Shown here: piece after piece, positions 52,932-64,000 of the stretch
Layout of the letters: the number at the start of each line of letters is the position of its first letter
Position numbering within the stretch: the first letter of the stretch is position 1
Origin: Evernia prunastri
Lineage: Eukaryota; Ascomycota; Lecanoromycetes; Lecanorales; Parmeliaceae
Length of the DNA stretch: 64,000 bases
Assembly (NCBI GenBank): GCA_003184365.1
Contig: NKYR01000127.1
Span: forward strand, 41,359 to 105,358
Reading direction: 5' to 3'
Position numbers and translations under genes: made by a program
Notes under the pieces: generated by a model
Database searches by the model: none
Told to the model about the DNA's origin: nothing
The model's input: only the letters and a program-made list of their open reading frames with translations

Positions 52932-55214
52932 TGTTTTGTGTAGCTTTCTGAACCGGTGCCCGTATCTCTTCTCGCTGTTCGGTTGTGGCACGGTCTGCCC
53001 CGATCACCTGCACATGTTGGAGTCCGCATGACGTTCACTGCTTTCAATGCTTGCCTAGCACAGGGTAAACTTCGACTCGCAAGATGTAGTTCATCCAACG
53101 GAGGAAATCGCTCCTGCAGATTGAGGTTCTGCAGCTCCTGGAGGCTTGGCGGCGCTAACCTCGCTTAGGCACGCCAAGACAATGCGTGTTTACAAAGTCC
53201 GATTGAGCTGAGGAAGTCTCGAGGCGCTTGCATAGAGCCAGTTGTAATTCAAGGTCTGTGAGGATTTGAGCCTATCAGTTACCGACGGCAGTACGGGCAA
53301 AGAGAATTATATTGGTATACGCACAGATGTATATGATTCAGAATTTTTGGTCGAGATTCGAGTGATTTGCACCAGGAACTCCCGTCGTGCCTAACCGAAG
53401 CCTTGCTCATATCCTAATGTTTCCACTTCATTACCAGATCTGCGACACGTCGCCAGGCTGGTTTTAAATCCTCCAGAACCCAATGCCTAACCCTGAAACT
53501 GAAAAGAGTGTGTAGAAGATATTCATAGCTGCGTTGTATTGCCTCGTCGACTCGCCGAACTCTGAACTCCTGCTGTACAATCATAGTAATCTTTCTCCGA
53601 CAGAGTCCCTTGGTCAAGGTAGAACGAGGTGCAGTCGCGTGTGCCAAAGCTCATCGTCTGCCTCGCGCCCATAGTGCGTAGAGCATGATGCTTACGACGT
53701 CCTGCAAACGCCGTATCACAGTCGACGTTTGATGTGTACTTTTGCCTTTTATGCCGGGAAGGGACAACCCAAGTTGCATGATCAACTCCAGCCGAGTGTA
53801 TCCTCTTGGCCGATGCCAAGCCTCAAACCCATTTTTGGTAGAAGTAGATTCCCAGGTTCATTATCCGGGCCAATTAGAGGGTGTGTGTAACTTATCACCC
53901 GTCCAGGAGATGTGCCAAATCTTGACCCTAGGCCATGAAGAAGTTGGTTTCCATCGCTTGCCCTTGAGGAAGGTGTGAGAGGTCCTTGGCGATCGGGTAG
54001 GGCATGGGCCGTGATGTGCTCAGCTAACAACTATCGGAGACTTGACATCAGCACCCTTCTCAGCCCGCAGAAGGTCTGAAGAAGACACGAAACCCACTTC
54101 CCTAATTCACTCACTCAGTAGTAGTAAGGAGTTCAACGTGGACCCTCTCCAGTTCAAATCTGTGTCTCGCAGTCCTTCCGTCAACAATGACTTATCAAAG
54201 CAGACAAGACCATGACCACATAAAGCATTGGTGCTTACCGCATCCTCACACCCTGCAGTCATGAACGTCCAGCTGAGTGGACATATTATCTCCGTATTGA
54301 ATGGTATTATGAAACTTTCAGTTTGCTATGCCGGCCGGTCTTCGTGCGCGTTGCTGTCGTATGCCAGGATAATGGAGGGGTAGCGAGCCAGTCCAATTGA
54401 TTGGACTGCGACAGAGGTCTCTGGTCTGACTGAAGAAGTTACGTGTGTCACTGTTGTAGGAAGCTATGGCCAATCTCTGGTTGTAGTGACACGAAGATCG
54501 CTCTGCATCTGGTTACACTCTGAGGATAAAGAGGGCTGGTTTTCAACTCGTGAGGAGGCGGCAATGATCGCATGATGAGGATGTCAGGTCGATTTTACCC
54601 TGGGCTGGCTGACAGCCGAGATTGAGCAACTCGGAGATGGTTGCGAGGAAGTGGGTAGATGCAAGCAATTGTATCTCTGCCCAGAGCTGTCAGGTTATTG
54701 AACCTATGGGAAGTGCTCTATTGAAAGTGGTATGTAAGTTCTCAGGCTTGCCATGAGAATCTATTTAATAAGACACGAAATATACACAGTGTGAATAGCG
54801 TTGTGGGCAATCATTTCATTGATTCATTCACGGCGTTGCTCTCTAACTATATATTAATTGTGCTAACTCTCTCCGGGGGCCTAAGGTAGCAGTGACCCCT
54901 CCTGTGGCGAGAGAAATGATCCAATCGGAGGTACCTGGGCCACGGACTTTATCACTCCTTTTGGCTTTGAAAAAATCTCTGTCGAGGGCGACCCCCTGAA
55001 TCAATCACCAAAGGTTGTGAACGCGAGAGCTCCTGGCACACACGCCATATGAAGTATCAGGAGGGCAGAATGCGATGCAGAACTCTTTGATTCACACGCG
55101 GGACTATCATCATTTCTTTGCTCTTGCTTCACTTATGCCTTCCGGCCTCAGGGTTCGCCAGTATCGTGGTGTCATGTCATTCCTCCTCATCATCATTGGT
55201 TTCGTCGCTTCCTG
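52932..55214. other. Gap between array members, possible further relic sequence
   Basis: 2.3 kb with broken minus-strand frames (for example 53523-53819 and 53782-54030), Ser/Arg-rich like the variable C-terminal regions of the family but without its motifs. Probably the eroded remainder of the copy at 52735. From about 54050 on I see nothing. Confidence 0.35.
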
Positions 55215-57334
55215 TCACCATGGCAGCACATCATCGTCGTCCCTCACCGTTGACGCCTCCGCTCTGAGATCGAGTTCTTGCGGTTGGTCCACACTCGCAT
55301 TGCTTGTTCTGTTGGTGAAAGAGTCGGCGATGCTCCGGCTCGTGCTGATGAAATCGCTTTCCACCTCATCGAAGTGCCTTGTTTGGTCGAGCCCCCAGAA
55401 CGGCGTATCCAAGATGCCTTGATTACCTGGAACACTGTGAGTACCCAAAGATTGAGTCGCCGGTGCTAAGTACTGACGACTGGGGAATGCTCCAGCTGGG
55501 GTACCTGTAGGTATCCGGATTCCTTGATCCTCTGCAAACAGATCTCCCCTGTTGCGAGTGGGAAGAATTTGTGTCTCCGGGCGGGAGGGTGCAAACGCCG
55601 CAGCGGTTGATGGAATACCATGAGCACTGAAGGATGGTTTGGAATAGGCACTGTTATAGTAGGGTGTGGCCAATCTCGGGTCCAGGGAGGGATCATAATA
55701 GGTTCCTCCATATCGTATCCCAGGACCTGGGATCTGCGCACCATATGCCGCGTTAGGTTCGTGGACCTTCCGACGCTTGTTGGAATGCCCTCGATCTGAA
55801 GTAGCGGCGGGAGTTTGGCGCTGCTTGCCCCCATCATAGCCGCTTTCATTGATGAACTGGAACCTCCTATTTCCAGCCGAGCCTAAGGACGCGGGCGTTG
55901 TTGCATCTCCCCCTGCAGTGGTGGCAGCGCGTGCTTGTGGCCCAGGCCCCGATCCTCCCCCGTGGGCAACATGCTTTCCGCCATTCTCTTTCTGAGCAGC
56001 GCGATCTTCTGCGTTAGGTCCCCATCCTCCCCCATTGGCGATGTGTTTTCCGACATTTCCTGCCCGAGCTTCATCTTGCTCTTCCTTCCTGAGTTTTGGT
56101 AACTCTCTAGTCGAGTTGGCGGCTCTCGCGGCGGGGGACATACGATTCCAAAAGTACTCGTTGATTTTCTTCGTGCCCATCCTCGCCTTCCTCGGATCAA
56201 AGGAAGCGACACTGTTTTCCATTCGAAACTCCCTCATGCGCCCATTTAACCTATTCGGAGTTATGGGCCCGCCAGTCTCACTGGGTCTATCACTGGTTAG
56301 TCTTTGGTGATTGTGTGCCAGGGAATGGGGTGCTGACAATCTGGCCCAGAAATCATTCATGGTGATCCTGGGATCAATTCGACGGATTGCCTCCATCAAT
56401 CCACCTTCAACTTTGGATGATAGGGTCAATGGAATATCCCTGTAATCTTTGACAGGGTGATGGTCCAGATCAAGGATAACCCGTCCCTCGTGATACATCC
56501 AATTGACGCGATATTTTGGAGTCGGACGGTCGGTTTCCTCAACCATATAGAGAACTTCGAGACCAACCCAGCCGTTGTCTCGTTCCAGGTCCCAATCCCT
56601 TTGCGTGCTCAGATATGATGTGATGTCGAGCTCGTCGTCTCCACACGCGCGCGGATGAGCTGAACTCGTTAGCTGACAATTTATTCATATTCAGCATTGC
56701 ATAGCTACTGTAAACGTCCGTTATGCTTGTCCTGGCCTTGTTGATCAAGCTGCCTCTGATCTGATAATGGTATATCGCGGGAACTACGCATCGAAGTTAG
56801 CATTGCTCTCCTGGTAAATGACAAGAGCTCTGCTGATGACCTACTCCATTTTCGATCCACTTCGTGATAGTATTGGAGGTTTTCGAATGTATCCCCCTTC
56901 ACCTCTCCCCTCTTTCTTCTGGTAACTCCAGCTCCACCGGGCACAGCTTTCATTCTCTTTGCGTGTTCTGACTCGAATCGCGGTCCTTTGTTGTATTAGA
57001 AAGGATCCAGGCTGGCAGACATGTTACTCACGACCCGTTCGTTTTCTCGCTTGTCTTCTTCCTAATTTTCGAGACATCATTAGTCGCTGGCGGGGATGGT
57101 TTTTCAGGAGGATGAATTACCAGAACTTTCACTTGGCACAAGATTCTCATCGCTCATGACAAGTTCTTCATCCTCATCATCGCCCAGAGAATATGAATCC
57201 AAGCTCTCCGTTGCCGTGTGGCTTCTACTCCGAGTTGCTCGGGGCTGGCAACGTTGCTGCTGATCCTCGATGGAGTTCTGGTATGACCCAAGAACTTCAT
57301 CACTACCATTGACTGCTCCATTTTGAAGATGCAT
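55215..57334 (-). CDS. Paralogue C of the undescribed family (about 627 aa)
   Basis: Seen: five exons in phase: 57334-57121, 57061-57032, 56985-56845, 56783-56709, 56638-55215. Order: acidic N-terminus with SYSLGDDEDEELVMSDE; a 10-residue micro-exon region RRQARKRTGRPRF, resembling an AT-hook; GDTFENLQYYHEVDRKW; IPAIYHYQIRGSLINKAR; LDITSYLSTQRDWDLERDNG; GRVILDLDHHPVKDYRDIPL then TLSSKVEGGLMEAIRRIDPR; NDFWARL; then a Gly/Asn-rich disordered C-terminus with two GKH(I/V)A(N/H)GGG units and a nuclear-localisation-like SNKRRKVHE. The intron between PVKD and the lP-tL motif of paralogue A is absent here. Function unknown; DNA association is a guess from basic motifs. Confidence 0.7.
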
Positions 57335-58074
57335 CCGAGAACTTTGTGCATCGCACTAAAACCCGGCTGCAGCGGATTTCCCACTAACGAATCACTGCAC
57401 CAGGCCTTTCCGTATATAGAAGCCGGGAAGGAATTACCAATGTAGGCAGCGAGGAAGATGACAATGAGACCTCCGCGGTGATCTCATACAAAGACCAAGT
57501 ATAGAAGAATTCGAGAGGGGGAGGGGGTTTTCGGCGGTAACTTTAAACACGATCAAGAATAGAAATATTTCCGTGAAGACGTTGAACGAGGAGTTCGCCA
57601 AGTGAAGGGATTCCTACGACGCGGGCGGTTTGCCGAGAGATGTGACACTCTTAAGCGCTGGCGGGGTTTCTACTTGCTACGGTGTTGCAGGTATCAGGTA
57701 CAAGAATACCTTTTGGTGGTCACCATACTGGAACGGCAAATCGCTCCTCGTTGCCGCGAGTCTTTGGTATTTTTGGGACTTTTTACAGTAAGAACCGCTG
57801 GCAGCGCGCTTGAAGTCACAGCACGGATCTCTATTGTCGCCTTTGACTACGGGCTTCTTGTGGGCTTCATTTTTATGCTGTGGACGAGCGGATTTAGAGC
57901 GCCCTTGAGATTGAGTAATTCATTCGCAGCGCAGTGGTATATATTTGATATACTGATGTGCAGTACATCTCAACTAGTGGAGAGGAGTATTCGCTGAGAA
58001 ACAATAGGTCATGAAACGAGTACTTGCAACCCAAATACCATTTGACCGAGCCCTTCTTCAGGCGAGTGTGCCTC
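57335..58074. other. Gap between array members
   Basis: 0.7 kb holding the likely promoter of paralogue C and the 3' UTR of paralogue D. A plus-strand frame of 131 codons (57602-57997) has no motif and is not called. Confidence 0.35.
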
Positions 58075-60194
58075 TTACCAATTCTCCAGTCCACCAGACA
58101 CCAATCCCATCGCCACGAGCTTCGGGGGATCCACAGAAAGCCAGTGCGTTTCCAGATCTTGCTGCATCTCATTGTACTGCTCGGCGTAGCTGGCGAGACG
58201 AGAGCTTGCTGGAGGTTCTCGCGACATCAGCGATTTGTAATGCATGCGCGTGTAGTGGAGGATGGATTGAATAAAGGCGACTTCGGCGGTGGTTCTTGGG
58301 GCGGTGCAGCGAAAGTCTCCACCGTCAAAGAAGCTATCTGGTGCATCGGAGCTATTGTCTGATCGTTGGAGAGAGTCGTTGGTGGTGGTTGTAACGCTAG
58401 TTCTATGTGTCTGACGACCACAGCTCTGCGGCTGCTTCTGGGCCTCGATGTGACGCATTATGGGCTCTGGTGTAATCGTGGCCGGAGGAATGATGTTCGA
58501 CTGGAAAACACTCGTAGGTTGCGCCAAAATATTCGCTGACGCGTCGGTATCCGATGACAGAATCTCACCATCAGAAGGGGATGGTGCGGGCCTTGAGGAA
58601 TCGGGTTCGTGTGATGTTTCTGATGAGAAGCACGGGTCATTGGTGAGTAGATAACTAGACAGGTTCATGTTCAGATCGTTCATGCGTAGTTCCGAGCCGC
58701 CAGAAGAGAGACTTTCTCCTCTGATAGTCTCTGGTCCTGGATCGCTAGGTCTTGCTGCAGAAGACTGCTCCTTCTTCCTAGAATTCGGTCGTTCGTGCCA
58801 GCGTTTGATTTCGTGTTTGATAAGCCAGCGTCTAACCCTTTGCGGGAAAGTCGTAGGCGCCTGTACCCTGACACCTTGTGATGTGACTTTTGCTGGTAGC
58901 ATTCTACCTACAAAGCTTGATAACATACTTAACATTTGCAACTAAAACCTGTTTGGGGAGAACTTACTCTGGCCAAATTGCTGATGTGCATCTCTTCAGA
59001 CCTCCTAAAAACCAACCTGGGAGGTCGGTCTCCAGCGTAAGAGGAAATCCGGGAATATCCCGTATAGGGTTGTCTTCATGGTCCAGCATAATTAATCCGT
59101 TGTACATCAAAGGACCGTACTTCACATTCTTGGCCCGATCTGCTGGACAATTCTCCATTAGGAATACACGACGCCCTTTTAAGTCGACTACGGAGCTCGG
59201 ATCCTCGTTCCAACCTTTGGTCAGAGAAGAGAAGCTGGTGTAATTTGTCCCCATGTCTTTCATGTAAGCTACTTTTGTCAGCACAGTTGCTAGACATCAT
59301 GACTAGAATGGCTTGCGCGGTGCTCCAGGTTGTTGCGCAGCCAGAGCTATGAGTTCAGCTCTATAGTTACGATGATATGCCGCGGGCTCTACTCAAGCAT
59401 CAGTAGCTGATCTCTCTATCATCATGATGTGGCACGTCGACTTACTCCAATGAAAGTCTTCCTTATCTAGCCATTCCAGGACTCCATTGGAATGCCTAAT
59501 CATGCCGGCTCTGTTATTGGGCCGGCTTCCCGTACCTCCCAGTTCTCCGTTGTTTGCCGCAGCTTCCGGCACCTCACCGGTTTCTTCTCCGAAAGATCTA
59601 CTTCCTGCCGTGACGCGCCGGGCTGGGGCTTTTCGCTGCCTCTTCTTTGGCGGCTGGTCTTGCATCTTGTCTGCTTGGGCGCTAGCAACCCTTTTCGAGC
59701 CTCTCCTAAGTCTGCTCTGAGGGCATGGTTTGAGATCCTGGCCACCGCTACCGCTTTCGTCGAAACGTGATGGAATGCATGGTAGCGCAGAGCTTGTGCT
59801 CGACTTCGTCGCGCGAGCGATGTACCGAGGACGAGAAGGTGTATAATGGGTAAGTGGGTCATGGCGCTGCGCCCTGCCTCTTGGGGTGGATTGAGACGCG
59901 ATGCCAGGAGCGGCACTGCTTTGAGAGCTTATATGGTGGCTGTTGGAGCACGGAAGAAGGCTGGGGTCAACATTAGAGTCCAAGGCGTGGGATAGTGTAT
60001 CATCGCTAGCGATGAGAGCTCCAGGCGAGGGGGTCGCAGTGTTTTGCTTCGCGATCTGCGTCCTGTCCGGCAGGTGCTTGGCTACAATTGTGTCAGTGAT
60101 TCTCAATATAAGCTACCAGAAGTCATCGCCTACTCTGATCACGCAAGAAATCTCCAAACCCCTCCTCCGTTTGGAACCGTGTCATGTAAGACAT
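58075..60194 (-). CDS. Paralogue D of the undescribed family
   Basis: Seen: first exon 60194-60134 (MSYMTRFQTEEGFGDFLRD), second 60081-59446 (disordered, with PPKKRQRKAPARR and then HSNGVLEWLDKEDFHW), third starting 59349 with LAAQQPGAPRKPF after TAG, fourth about 59270-58968 (GTNYTSFSSLTKGWNEDPS, GLIMLDHEDNPIRDIPGF, PLTLETDLPGW, LKRCTSAIW) and last 58915-58075 (DFVGRM, disordered middle, C-terminal LHYTRMHYKSLMSREPPASS, YAEQYNEMQQDLETHW). The boundary between the third and fourth exons is unresolved. In this copy PVKD reads PIRD. Same motif order and phases as paralogues A and C, so the gene model is credible although function is unknown. Confidence 0.6.
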
Positions 60195-62044
60195 AGCGGC
60201 AGGTCCTGGTCGCAGGCGACTTTAACAGAGAGTTGTGTCAATAAGTTGGGTGTCACACTTGGATCTTGGTAACGTCGAGGTAGCTCCAAATCTAAGGGAG
60301 AATGGGATGGGTAAAGGTGTTGATGAGGGGAAAGATGTGAAAGCGTCTCCAGTACGCTCACACAAGGAAATGCTGGTTGAAATTGACTAACGTGATTATG
60401 GACAAGTAAGTATGAGCAACGAAATAGACACTAGAGTTAGCTGCAGAATAAGAGCAGCTGATAAAGATGAAGCGAAGAAGCCATTGAAGACGGAAAGAGC
60501 GCTATGAGTTTTCAAGCGGAGGACGCTCCAGCATGGACCGGGCAGCCCCTCCCGTGTCGCTGTAGCTGGAAGAGGAAGCCGTGTAGACGAGTAGGAGAGA
60601 GGAGTCGCCTGCTGAGTTTCGGCGAACGGAGCTCCGGACGATTTGATTGGTATCAATTGTCATTCGAAAGCAAGACATGCATATTGAGGCTGGAGAAATC
60701 CATTGGCTCTGATGACTCTAGTGGCTCGCCCATCAGCCTTGCGAGTTCCTAAGAATGGGGATAACGAATCCACGGGCGTTACGCCGAGGATAATCGCGTC
60801 AACCGTCAAGATTCGGCGTTTGCCGTTTCATGAATGGAGGGAAGGCTTAAGATACCCGAAACTACGATGATACAGGAGAGAGACCTGTGAGGCAGTTATC
60901 CCTGATGGAAGAAACTTATCTCTTGTAAATAGATAAATCAACCAGTATGTATTTATAGCGTTGTAAAATTGGATTGCCGAAAAATTGAAGGGTTCGCAAA
61001 TGCGCCCTTGTTAAATTTGGTCCAAAAAAAAAGAATGGAAAAAGATCGTAGCAACCTGCCCTGCAGCGGCCCTCTAACGGTTATCCTGTAGGTGGTAAAG
61101 CCCGAGTTTCAGAAGGCCGTTGAATGATCAAAAAAGCCCCTCCGACTTCTTCTGGGCTGGTGAAAATGCGGCCCCCCGCATGCCGCTCGCGGACACACTC
61201 GGGCGGAAAATTCCCCAAGAGCAAGCCTCTCGGCTCTTGTTTCCTGGTTGTCGTCCGCTTCGTACCTGCAGTGTGTTGCAACTTGTTTTCATTGCTGCAA
61301 CAGCGTAAAGAGAGACGTGTTCTGATGTAAGTGTTCTTTGACCTTCCTGATAGGTAGATTGACTGAAAACTAATTGTAACGACCATGCTCAAAAGGGTCC
61401 ACGAGTCGGTACCACCAAGAAAAGACGCCGTCACCGTTGCTTCTACGTGAGGACCCATCACTCTCCGGCGTCTGAGAGGCAGAGTCGAAGACTTAGAAAC
61501 GTTGAATAATTCCGCCCCAGCCATGTAGCGATTCCGAAGCCAGTAGCAGCTCGCTGCTGTCTCCCGCAACCTGTTCTAAACTGACAAAACCTGCTGCAGT
61601 TCCTCCTCCTCTTTTACCTCTTACTCCTTCTCCTCCTCCTTCTCCTTCTCATCTTCGGGGAGTTTCAAAACAGAAGATACCACATATCGCCATCGAGTAT
61701 GCTGCTGGGTTATGGCGAGCAAGGCGATTATATGAAGATTCTGTCCATTGGATGCGACAACGGAAAGTCGAGAGAGTCTCCGAAGCATGTGGAATTACAT
61801 GTGTCGCACCAGGCTTTTTTGAATGTTTTAGACTGTGTCTGATACCTTCAAGATTGGCTGGAAACAGAAAATGGTGTTTGCAAGTTCAAGATTGTCGCGG
61901 TTGGTGGATTATCCGAAGTCTGTCCCAGGATGTGCTGATGGCCGTTATGGTTGGTTTATCCAGGAATGGACTAAGCACATCTGGAATATCGCTCTACAAG
62001 GAAGGAGGTGTGATAACATTGGCTCTGTTGTCTTGGCATGTGAG
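60195..62044. other. Gap between array members
   Basis: 1.8 kb. Short frames on both strands near 60396-60752 and 61081-61569 show no family motif. A CT-rich microsatellite (TTCTCCTCCTCC-type) lies at about 61600-61655. The plus frame at 61835-62602 is antisense to paralogue E and not called. Confidence 0.4.
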
Positions 62045-63892
62045 CTAAGTGTTGTTGGCAATAGGCTGCACCCACTCAAACAAATGAAAGAAGTCACTGC
62101 CAACAACATGCTCTACCACATTGCCATCCGGGCTCACGAAACGAGGAGTGCTTTGTCTATACCAGTATACACTGTATCTCAGAGTCTGTTGATATCCGTT
62201 CTCTCGTGTATATACCACTGCTTCAGGGGTCGTGAAACCTTCGGACAAAGCAAGTGTTTGATCATAGGTGGACAGGAACAGGGGGACAAGATCCTCTGCT
62301 ACATTCTGGCCTTCCATTGGAATACCTATTTGTCCCTGGTCATCCCATGCCACAGCAGTATATGTAGGCTCTTCATAGTAACCGTGGCCACCTTGGTATG
62401 CGTCTTCAGTGTTGTACTCGTTCACGAAATCTGGGGACGTTTCTGCTCCCAAAACCTCGCCCCATGCCCCAGCAGTGTATGTAGGCTCCTCGTAGAAACC
62501 TTGGCCATCTTGGTAGGTGTCCTCAGTGTTGTACTCGTTCACGAACTCTGGGGACGTTTCTGCTCCCACAACTTCATGATTCCACGTACAAGGCCGCTTT
62601 GATGTGTAGGCTTCCTGCTGAGGTTCAGACTTGGCGTCATCATCGCCATACGCCTTTCGCTTCCTTGCGTGTGATTGAAGCTCGGCAGAATCCTTGTTTC
62701 TGTTAATGACATATCGAGAGTTCTCGTTGAACTTCCCCTTGTTTGCCATTCTGAGCTGGTTGACCTGGCCTCGGTCAAGGGTCGGCAGCGCTTCCGTAGT
62801 CTTCGTGCTTTCCTTGGCAAGGTTGTTCAATATCCCCTCCTTGTATGTCCGACTTCCGCTCTTCGGCTTCGCGGCAGGGATTTGATTGGGCACTCGGAAG
62901 CGGTGGGCGCGGTTCGTGAAAGCTTGCGGGGTTTGAAGAGGCATCGCTTTCCCCTTCGACTTCCTGGTATGTGGCATTCGCGCCAGGAGACTATGAGATG
63001 CTGTGAGCAAACGACTTCGTTCTGGAGGGGTGCGACTTACTCTGCCACCGTCAGCCAAGGGTATATGCGCATCAATGCCTCCCATCTCCAGCTCTCGATC
63101 TCAGTGGATAACGTCTTGTTCAGCTCGGGCCAATCCTTCACTGGGTGCTTTCTGGAGTCAAGCAGAACGAGGCCATCGTGGATCCAGTCGCTTGGCTGTT
63201 GTGGGGGGTGACGGCTTCTAGGCCTTTCAACCTCGAACATCACCTTTTTCCCTTGGTCGTCGATGATGCTCTGCCAGTCAATTCGAGAAGGGCCCCAATG
63301 CTGCTGCTTGGGTTCGTAACTGGTCTCATCGTCGATTGCCTCGCCACGAGTAGGCGGTTGGCCTAAAGTGGTTAGTGGAAAATTCTCGGTCGGGGTCTAA
63401 CGTTAACTCACCAAATTCACCATCCTTTGCAGCTTCATCAAGAAATTTTCGACGATAATCCTCGTGGTACGCGGCCAGTGCTTTTATATTGATTAGCATT
63501 CATTTCCAATGGGCTGACTGTGAATTCACATACTCCATTCCGGATTATCCAAGTCACGGAATTCCATTCGACCATCCTCCCTGGTCCTCACCTCGCCATT
63601 CGGCCCAAGCGAGCCCCTCTTCGGACCTTTACCTTCTGCAATCTTAGCATTTAGTTTTGAGACCTTCCTTATCTTTTTAACGCCATCTTCCGACTCATTG
63701 CCAGCATTATTGTATCTTGACGATGTCTTGACACTCTTGCATCGTCTTGTCGACCTCCGTGATCCAGCTGTTTTATCTTCAAGGCTATCTTCGACGTCAG
63801 TAGATACTAAGTCGGCATCAACTCTGGTACGCTTCTTGGATGATCTCGTGACCCGCTTTGCAGTGTTTATCGGGGCAGGAACCTCAGCTTCT
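62045..63892 (-). CDS. Paralogue E of the undescribed family (5' end outside the window)
   Basis: Seen: exons about 63892-63534, 63480-63412, 63362-63041 and 62990-62045, all in phase. The first has basic clusters (RVTRSSKKRTRVD) and NGEVRTREDGRMEFRDLDNP with EW; then LAAYHEDYRRKFLDEAAKDG; HWGPSRIDWQSIIDDQG, GLVLLDSRKHPVKDWPELNK then TLSTEIESWRWEALMRIYPW; LLARMPHTRKSKGK; then a region with two near-identical 39-residue units (GAETSPEFVNEYNTEDTYQD and GAETSPDFVNEYNTEDAYQG) and a Tyr-rich C-terminus ending near FFHLFEWVQP. An in-frame TGA just upstream of the first exon shows that the start exon lies beyond 64000. Best-preserved motif set of the family. Function unknown. Confidence 0.65.
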
Positions 63893-64000
63893 GCATGCAC
63901 CTCCGCAAGTCACGCCTGCATGACAGGGGGTTAGTAGGCCTTAATATCGCTTATATCGTTTCAGGCCTTGGTTGGAATGTTGGAATACGTGTCCTCTACA

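Noticed and set aside
57602..57997. 131-codon plus frame between paralogues C and D
   Set aside because: No motif, no promoter or splice support, and composition like the surrounding spacer.
61835..62602. 255-codon plus frame with hydrophobic stretches
   Set aside because: Antisense to the repeat-containing last exon of paralogue E; the two similar halves are the shadow of that repeat.
1..64000. tRNA or rRNA genes
   Set aside because: While reading I saw no cloverleaf with A and B boxes nor any rRNA-like stretch; a tRNA scan was not possible here.

Overview
This window is nuclear DNA of a filamentous ascomycete, most likely a Dothideomycete (inference). The evidence is short introns of about 50-120 bp with GTRAGT-type donors, CTRAY branch sites and YAG acceptors; fungal families such as a RIT1 tRNA-modifying enzyme, a HIG1/Rcf2-like mitochondrial protein, F-box-like proteins and an NCS1 permease; and AT-rich tracts with RIP-like decay (TpA-rich, CpA-poor) between GC-balanced gene islands.

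Layout. 1-11.7 kb: 5' end of a 2-hydroxyacyl-CoA lyase, a two-exon hypothetical gene, a decayed GH125 alpha-mannosidase, an F-box-like gene, an acidic/cysteine-rich protein, a frameshifted orphan adenylation domain and a spliced gene for a secreted cysteine-rich protein. 11.9-24.6 kb: a repeat island with a degenerate minisatellite, RIP-decayed retroelements, a non-decayed LINE whose assembly consists of overlapping unmerged contigs joined by single Ns, a 5'-truncated LINE with target-site duplication and poly(A), a 100-bp LTR-like insertion and one LTR of a broken LTR element. 26-40 kb: a second gene island (two secreted proteins, Rcf2-like protein, damaged DEDD exonuclease, two large F-box-like or related proteins) with fold-back elements. 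41-42.5 kb: a compact gag-only LTR retroelement inside an intron of a nonsense-bearing NCS1 permease remnant. 44.9-46.5 kb: RIT1. 47.1-64 kb: a hypothetical gene, then four multi-exon paralogues and one relic, all on the minus strand.

The main discovery candidate is that paralogue array (48.96-64 kb). The members are hard to see from single open frames because each is split into 5-6 exons. Once spliced by eye they share an ordered set of motifs (dG-leW, Y-n-hTS-f/y, LD--h-PVKD--lP-tL, EahhR---, D-FWARM) at matching intron phases, plus a looser aromatic C-terminal block. I recognise no known domain. They do not form an obvious pathway with their neighbours; the array looks like lineage-specific tandem expansion with birth and death of copies. 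All exon structures here were worked out by reading splice signals and phase, without transcript or database support.
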